From NCBI GenBank assembly GCA_005791855.1, contig SXUH01000455.1, positions 1 to 9,062 of the forward strand: a stretch of 9,062 bases of DNA. The letters run 5' to 3'. Under the pieces are notes generated by a model, which saw nothing but the letters and a program-made list of their open reading frames with translations, did not search any database and was not told the DNA's origin. Position 1 is the stretch's first letter. Every line of letters starts with the position of its first letter. The position numbers were made by a program, and so were the translations under genes. Source of the DNA: Bdellovibrionales bacterium (GTDB lineage Bacteria > Bdellovibrionota > Bacteriovoracia > Bacteriovoracales > Bacteriovoracaceae). Positions 6,401 to 9,062 of this stretch are shown here, one piece after another.

Positions 6401-6949
6401 TTAGTTGACGTCGGTACTGAAGTGATTAATGGTCAGGTAGGTTAAGCGCAGTCTCTTCTCCACCGTCTCGTCCAGCATCAAGAGAAGCTCTTCGAGCTCG
6501 AAGGTCAGGCCCAGGTCGCAGACGAACTTATCCGCTTCGATCTCCGCCATGAGAGGGTCAGTCCGGTTACCGGCGCTCCGGTGACCTTCGAACTCGTAGA
6601 GGACGAAGGCGATCTCGTGGGCGAGGTAGGCGACCGCGCTCTTCTTGCTGGTGCGGAGGAGTTTTTGAAACTCCGGGAAGACCACGATGGAGTTGGTGGT
6701 GGGCGTGCCCGCGGTTCGCAAGGCGCTCAGGCTCTCGCTCTGGATGAAGCTCACCGGGTACTTGCTCATGAGGGCTTCGAGGACGCCGCTCGGCAGACGG
6801 GAGAAGAGGGCGTCGAAGTGCCGGGCCACGTGGCCCTCGACGATCCACCGGTGCTCCGGGAGCGAGTAGAAGTAGGTGGAAAAATTTCTGCGGAGGAGGG
6901 CTTTGTCGGACTTGGTGGTGGAAAAGAATTTCGAGATGAGATTTAGCAT
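6401..6949 (-). CDS. Uncharacterised protein with degenerate zinc-peptidase motif (HEIAF)
   Basis: The product has 182 residues and I cannot assign it to a named family. No signal peptide is clear. Residues 106-120 read AVAYLAHEIAFVLYE and are followed at 136-140 by EIEAD, then KFVCDLGL. This resembles the gluzincin layout, HExxH then ExxAD, seen in M48-type zinc proteases, including the small residues around it. The second histidine, however, is Phe115 (codon TTC, two changes from a His codon), so ordinary zinc binding should be lost; this is more likely a pseudo-protease or a protein that lost catalysis. The N-terminal half is rich in aromatic and basic residues, and the C-terminus is a leucine-rich helix (about 149-173). 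The ATG is preceded by GAGGG at six bases, and this site lies in the 3' arm of a strong hairpin. The gene follows the 91-residue gene by 55 bases. Confidence 0.72.
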   Translation of the reverse strand: MLNLISKFFSTTKSDKALLRRNFSTYFYSLPEHRWIVEGHVARHFDALFSRLPSGVLEALMSKYPVSFIQSESLSALRTAGTPTTNSIVVFPEFQKLLRTSKKSAVAYLAHEIAFVLYEFEGHRSAGNRTDPLMAEIEADKFVCDLGLTFELEELLLMLDETVEKRLRLTYLTINHFSTDVN

Positions 6950-6951
6950 GC

Positions 6952-6989
6952 CTTACCCTCTTTCCCATCTTTTCGGGAAAGGGGGTAAG
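6952..6989 (-). repeat. Inverted repeat masking the ribosome binding site of the HEIAF gene
   Basis: A 15-bp stem pairs 6952-6966 with 6975-6989 around an 8-base loop. One position is T opposite G, which is a wobble pair in plus-strand RNA and an A/C mismatch in minus-strand RNA. On the minus strand the 3' arm contains the GAGGG ribosome binding site and ends two bases before the ATG at 6949. No T-run follows in either direction, so a simple terminator is doubtful. Confidence 0.78.
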
Positions 6990-7004
6990 TCCTTTAGTGA
7001 ATAT

Positions 7005-7280
7005 TTACTGGAAGGGCTGGTCGTCGTTGTCGTACTGGACGTTCACGATGCCCTGGTACTGGGCGCCGATGAGGTTCACGAGACTGTCGGGGATGGTCGA
7101 CGCGCGGTACTTCTTTCCGTTGGAGGTGCGGATCCAGAACCCGTTGATGAGTTTATCGGGTCTTGCGATGCGGATCGGCTTGATTGAAACGATATGATCA
7201 AGATTGAACAGAACCTCGACCTCTTCCGTATCCTGACTAGACGACTTGCTGTTGAGGATCTTGAACTTCTCAAATCTCAT
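7005..7280 (-). CDS. Hypothetical small protein, 91 residues
   Basis: I do not recognise a family. The protein begins MRFEKFKILNSKSS and contains strand-like stretches VEVLFNLDHIVSIKPIRI (21-38) and GFWIRTSNGKKYRAST (47-62), then a short amphipathic helix IPDSLVNLIG (63-72) and an acidic, Gln/Asp-rich tail. The LDHIVSI plus TSNGKKYR layout loosely recalls small beta domains such as FlbD-like or LytTR-like proteins, which is suggestive only. There is no signal peptide, membrane segment or cysteine. GGGAG five bases before the ATG is a good ribosome binding site and supports the start. The gene is divergent from the esterase gene and heads a likely two-gene unit with the HEIAF protein. A possible promoter reads TTGATC, 17 bases, TATTTT upstream, which is weak. 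Confidence 0.72.
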   Translation of the reverse strand: MRFEKFKILNSKSSSQDTEEVEVLFNLDHIVSIKPIRIARPDKLINGFWIRTSNGKKYRASTIPDSLVNLIGAQYQGIVNVQYDNDDQPFQ

Positions 7281-7351
7281 GGAGACTCCCTACTAAAATA
7301 TGGGCTATTTTATAGTGGATCAAACGGGTTTTGGTTAGCGGAGAATTGATT
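7281..7351. promoter_or_regulatory. Divergent promoter region between the 91-residue gene and the esterase gene
   Basis: This AT-rich 71-base gap must serve both directions. For the plus strand, TATAGT at 7311-7316 matches the -10 box at five of six positions but has no good -35. For the minus strand, TTGATC and TATTTT are 17 bases apart, with four of six matches each. The two would overlap, so expression of the two genes may be linked. This is inference from weak matches. Confidence 0.35.
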
Positions 7352-8032
7352 TTGAAAAACTTACAGGAACACGGCGAAGAGAGCTGGCGAGTCCCCTCCA
7401 CCGCTCTCATGGGCGGGGTCAAGAGACCGGTGGCGGAGCCCCGGCAGGTGATCCTCCTCCTCCACGGACTGGCCGAACGGGGCCGGCGTATTTTCCGCAA
7501 GTTACTCCCCTACCTCCCGGAGGATGCCCTCATCCTCTCTCCTAACGGAGTCTTCCCGCTTCCTCGACAGACCGACGACGGGATGCGGGTCGGCTACACC
7601 TGGTACCTCTTCGACCGCGTGAAAAAGTCCTACGTCATCGACCAGACCCAGGCGCGGATCTGGCTCCGGGACCTCGTGACGATGAACAACCCGAGGCACC
7701 TCCCCGTCACCATCATCGGGTTCTCCCAGGGCGGCTACCTCGCCCCGCTGGTGGGCCAGGACATCCCGGAGACCACGACGGTCATCGGCCTGTCCTGCGA
7801 GTTCCGCTCGAACCTCGTCCACGCGCCGGTGGACTTTTCCCTCCATTCGGTCCACGGAGAACTCGACGAGATTATCAGTGTTCAAACCGCGCAAAATGAA
7901 GTTCAACTACTAAGAGAAAAAAACATCCGCAGCCAGTGGCACGCCGTCGAGGACGCGGGCCACGAGATCACGCCTTCCGTGGGCACGGTCGTGGCCCGGA
8001 TCCTGGAGCAGCATGGAAAGAGAAGTCTATAA
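7352..8032 (+). CDS. Alpha/beta hydrolase, phospholipase/carboxylesterase type
   Basis: About 226 residues from a TTG start. The fold is clear: strand VILLLHG (33-39), a GFSQGG nucleophile elbow with Ser125, Asp172 in GELDEI and His204 in AGHEI, giving a full catalytic triad. VILLLHGLAERG and GFSQGG are typical of the carboxylesterase/YpfH group, which hydrolyse short esters; the substrate is unknown. No signal peptide, so cytoplasmic. There is no suitable ATG upstream of the core. Three in-frame TTG codons exist at 7331, 7346 and 7352; only 7352 has GGAG at a proper distance (8 bases), so it was chosen, with moderate certainty. The ORF overlaps the Nudix start by 20 bases, so the two are probably one operon. 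Codons for residues about 173-192 (7868-7927) use many A/T-ending forms, unlike the rest of the gene. Confidence 0.85.
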   Translation: MKNLQEHGEESWRVPSTALMGGVKRPVAEPRQVILLLHGLAERGRRIFRKLLPYLPEDALILSPNGVFPLPRQTDDGMRVGYTWYLFDRVKKSYVIDQTQARIWLRDLVTMNNPRHLPVTIIGFSQGGYLAPLVGQDIPETTTVIGLSCEFRSNLVHAPVDFSLHSVHGELDEIISVQTAQNEVQLLREKNIRSQWHAVEDAGHEITPSVGTVVARILEQHGKRSL

Positions 8033-8525
8033 GGGTCAGATCATCCGGATCACCGAGGAGGAGATCTCCGGCGTGGTGTGGGAGCGGGCCTACCTCCCCG
8101 ACGGAGTCATCGTCTTCCCCATCACCGACGAGGGCAAGATCAGACTCGTGAACGAGCGCCGGCCCCACGAGGACCCGCCCCAGCGGATCAAGCCCGTCTC
8201 CGGCATCCTCGAGCACCACACGGGCACCCCGGCGGAGAACGCCCAGCGGGAGATGCAGGAAGAGATCGGCCTCAAGGCGCAGACCCTGGAGAACTTCATG
8301 ACCCTCCGGGGCTCCGGGACCATCAACCACACCCAGCACTTCTTCCTCGCCAGAGGTCTCTCGAAGGAGAAGCTCCCCAACCCTGACGGAGAGGACACCA
8401 TCATCGGCACCATCGAGCTCACCCCCGGGGAACTCAGGGAGAAGCTCTTGAATGACAAAATTAAGTGGTCCGTCTCAACCCTTGGGATGTTTAGGCTATT
8501 GGAAAAACTTAACGCACTCGGCTAA
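8013..8525 (+). CDS. Nudix hydrolase (ADP-ribose pyrophosphatase-like) with altered Nudix box
   Basis: The product has 170 residues. Nudix enzymes cleave nucleoside diphosphates linked to another group, often ADP-ribose, using metal held by the Nudix box. The N-terminal half has the usual strands (GVIVFPITDEG and IRLVNERRP, 31-51), and the box runs from Gly64 to Gly86, with REMQEEIG at 79-86 supplying the metal-binding glutamates. The first glutamate of the consensus G-x5-E-x7-REUxEExG is not at its place; Thr or Gly stands there, and the spacing is one residue longer. The helix-loop-helix is otherwise intact, so activity is likely, but the exact substrate cannot be told. The ATG lies inside the end of the esterase gene (20-base overlap) and has GGAG four bases ahead. 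The protein is cytoplasmic. Confidence 0.88.
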   Translation: MEREVYKGQIIRITEEEISGVVWERAYLPDGVIVFPITDEGKIRLVNERRPHEDPPQRIKPVSGILEHHTGTPAENAQREMQEEIGLKAQTLENFMTLRGSGTINHTQHFFLARGLSKEKLPNPDGEDTIIGTIELTPGELREKLLNDKIKWSVSTLGMFRLLEKLNALG

Positions 8526-8571
8526 ACTATTGAAAAGTCGTTTCCTTCGTCAAACTTAAAAATATTTCATA

Positions 8572-8583
8572 AAACAATTGTTT
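8572..8583. promoter_or_regulatory. Perfect 12-bp palindrome, possible operator at the bfd promoter
   Basis: AAACAATTGTTT is its own reverse complement and overlaps the proposed -35 box of bfd, a position where a dimeric repressor would block RNA polymerase. No classical Fur box is visible, although bfd genes are commonly iron-regulated. The flanks are AT-rich, so chance is a real alternative. Confidence 0.4.
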
Positions 8584-8606
8584 CACATACCGAACAGATA
8601 TATACT
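8578..8606 (+). promoter_or_regulatory. Promoter for bfd
   Basis: TTGTTT (8578-8583) and TATACT (8601-8606, five of six matches to TATAAT) are 17 bases apart. Transcription would begin near 8613, about 16 bases before the ATG. It lies in the AT-rich gap 8526-8628 after the Nudix gene, which contains no convincing terminator. Confidence 0.5.
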
Positions 8607-8628
8607 ACTGCCATAGAAAGGATCATCT

Positions 8629-8835
8629 ATGTACATCTGCATCTGTAAAGGCATCACAGAGAAACAAGTCCAGGAAGCCATCACTTCCCGAAGCTCAAAT
8701 AATCCTAAGGATATCCTCAAAGCCCTCGGCGTCGGATCGGACTGCGGCACTTGCGTTGAAGACGCGGTGAAGACTCTCCTCGATCAGGCGAAGCATGCTC
8801 CCTTCGAAATGAAAGACAGTTCAAACAACACTTAG
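8629..8835 (+). CDS. bfd: Bacterioferritin-associated ferredoxin
   Basis: The product has 68 residues, close to the usual length. The [2Fe-2S] cluster cysteines are all present: Cys4 and Cys6 in MYICICKGIT, and Cys39 and Cys42 in GSDCGTCVEDA. The start MYxCxC and the GVGSDCGTC block are the signature of Bfd, which binds bacterioferritin and passes electrons into it to reduce and release stored iron. The position directly before bacterioferritin supports this. AAAGGA six bases before the ATG is a good ribosome binding site. Codon use is relaxed over the whole gene (many A/T endings) compared with the left-hand genes. It has its own promoter, and iron regulation is likely from what is known of the family but is not shown by the sequence. 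Confidence 0.93.
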   Translation: MYICICKGITEKQVQEAITSRSSNNPKDILKALGVGSDCGTCVEDAVKTLLDQAKHAPFEMKDSSNNT

Positions 8836-8850
8836 GTCTGTTGAACTATT

Positions 8851-8879
8851 TTGCTTCTTCCTTTCACCTCTCCTACAAT
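8851..8879 (+). promoter_or_regulatory. Promoter for bfr
   Basis: TTGCTT (8851-8856) is followed after 17 bases by TACAAT (8874-8879, five of six matches). Transcription would begin near 8886. It lies in the 77-base gap after bfd, so bfr can be expressed independently of bfd. Confidence 0.5.
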
Positions 8880-8912
8880 GGTCGCAATATTCCGTAAGCC
8901 ACAGAGGTACCT

Positions 8913-9062
8913 ATGAAAGGCTCAGCAACCATCATCGACGCTCTCAACTCCGTGCTCACCAAAGAGCTCACGGCCATCAACCAATACTTCCTCCACGCGC
9001 GCATGCTCCAGAACTGGGGCCTCGAGAAGATCGGCAAGCTCGAGTACGAGGCGTCCATCGAC
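8913..9062 (+). CDS. bfr: Bacterioferritin, N-terminal 50 residues
   Basis: The gene is cut by the right edge; 50 codons are seen. It begins [20 protein letters not shown] and continues with [19 protein letters not shown], closely matching the bacterioferritin start ([20 protein letters not shown]). Glu18 of the ferroxidase centre and Tyr25 and His28 of the first helix are in place. The ligands Glu51 and heme-binding Met52 would be the next two codons and are not visible, so heme binding cannot be judged. Bacterioferritin stores iron as a ferric mineral in a 24-subunit shell. GAGGT precedes the ATG by about five bases. It lies 77 bases after bfd and has its own promoter. Confidence 0.93.
   Translation, partial: MKGSATIIDALNSVLTKELTAINQYFLHARMLQNWGLEKIGKLEYEASID

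Noticed and set aside
6374..6445. 23-codon plus-strand frame in the DUF3015 upstream gap
   Set aside because: Short, without hydrophobic or other pattern, mostly antisense to the end of the HEIAF gene, and only a weak AGG ahead of it.
8526..8575. Possible intrinsic terminator after the Nudix gene
   Set aside because: Only TTGA/TCAA ends pair; there is no stable GC stem followed by a T-run.
1..9062. Defence island, CRISPR array, toxin-antitoxin pair, prophage or insertion sequence
   Set aside because: No direct repeats with spacers, transposase, integrase, nuclease or toxin-antitoxin layout could be recognised on either strand.

Overview
The window looks like chromosomal sequence from a GC-rich Gram-negative bacterium. 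Evidence for this is a lipoprotein signal, Sec-type signal peptides, and a periplasmic DUF4105 protein whose C-terminus resembles an outer-membrane strand. The DUF3015, DUF4105 and SelO-like proteins together suggest the Bdellovibrio-like lineages (Bdellovibrionota), but this is an inference from family content and no marker gene proves it. Coding DNA has a strong preference for G/C in third positions, while the short intergenic gaps are AT-rich. No tRNA, rRNA, mobile element, integrase or CRISPR array is visible, and no gap between genes exceeds about 130 bases.

Left block (1-3008, minus strand): a divergent SelO/YdiU-like protein is translationally coupled (ATGA overlap) to a peptidase-S51-like gene that runs off the left edge. 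A good promoter lies upstream of SelO. Behind it is a lipoprotein alpha/beta hydrolase with a complete Ser-Asp-His triad. Between the hydrolase and the next block, a 37-codon plus-strand membrane microprotein gene with a near-perfect ribosome binding site ends by sharing a CTAG with the stop codon of the convergent gene.

Middle block (3215-7280, minus strand): an exported VanX-type D-Ala-D-Ala dipeptidase sits 22 bases downstream of a DUF4105 (Lnb N-terminal) periplasmic protein, which points to cell-envelope or peptidoglycan work. Upstream are a DUF3015 exported protein with its own promoter, a protein with a degenerate zinc-peptidase motif (HEIAF instead of HExxH), and a 91-residue unknown. 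Two strong inverted repeats sit exactly on the translation starts of the DUF4105 gene and of the HEIAF gene.

Right block (7352-9062, plus strand): a carboxylesterase-type alpha/beta hydrolase overlaps a Nudix hydrolase with an altered Nudix box. These are followed by the iron pair bfd (bacterioferritin-associated ferredoxin) and bfr (bacterioferritin, cut by the right edge), each with its own promoter. Bfd is known to reduce and release iron stored in bacterioferritin, so these two form a functional unit.

Most of the content is recognisable housekeeping or accessory metabolism. The less ordinary items are the altered SelO active site, the small membrane ORF, the start-codon hairpins and the degenerate metalloprotease.
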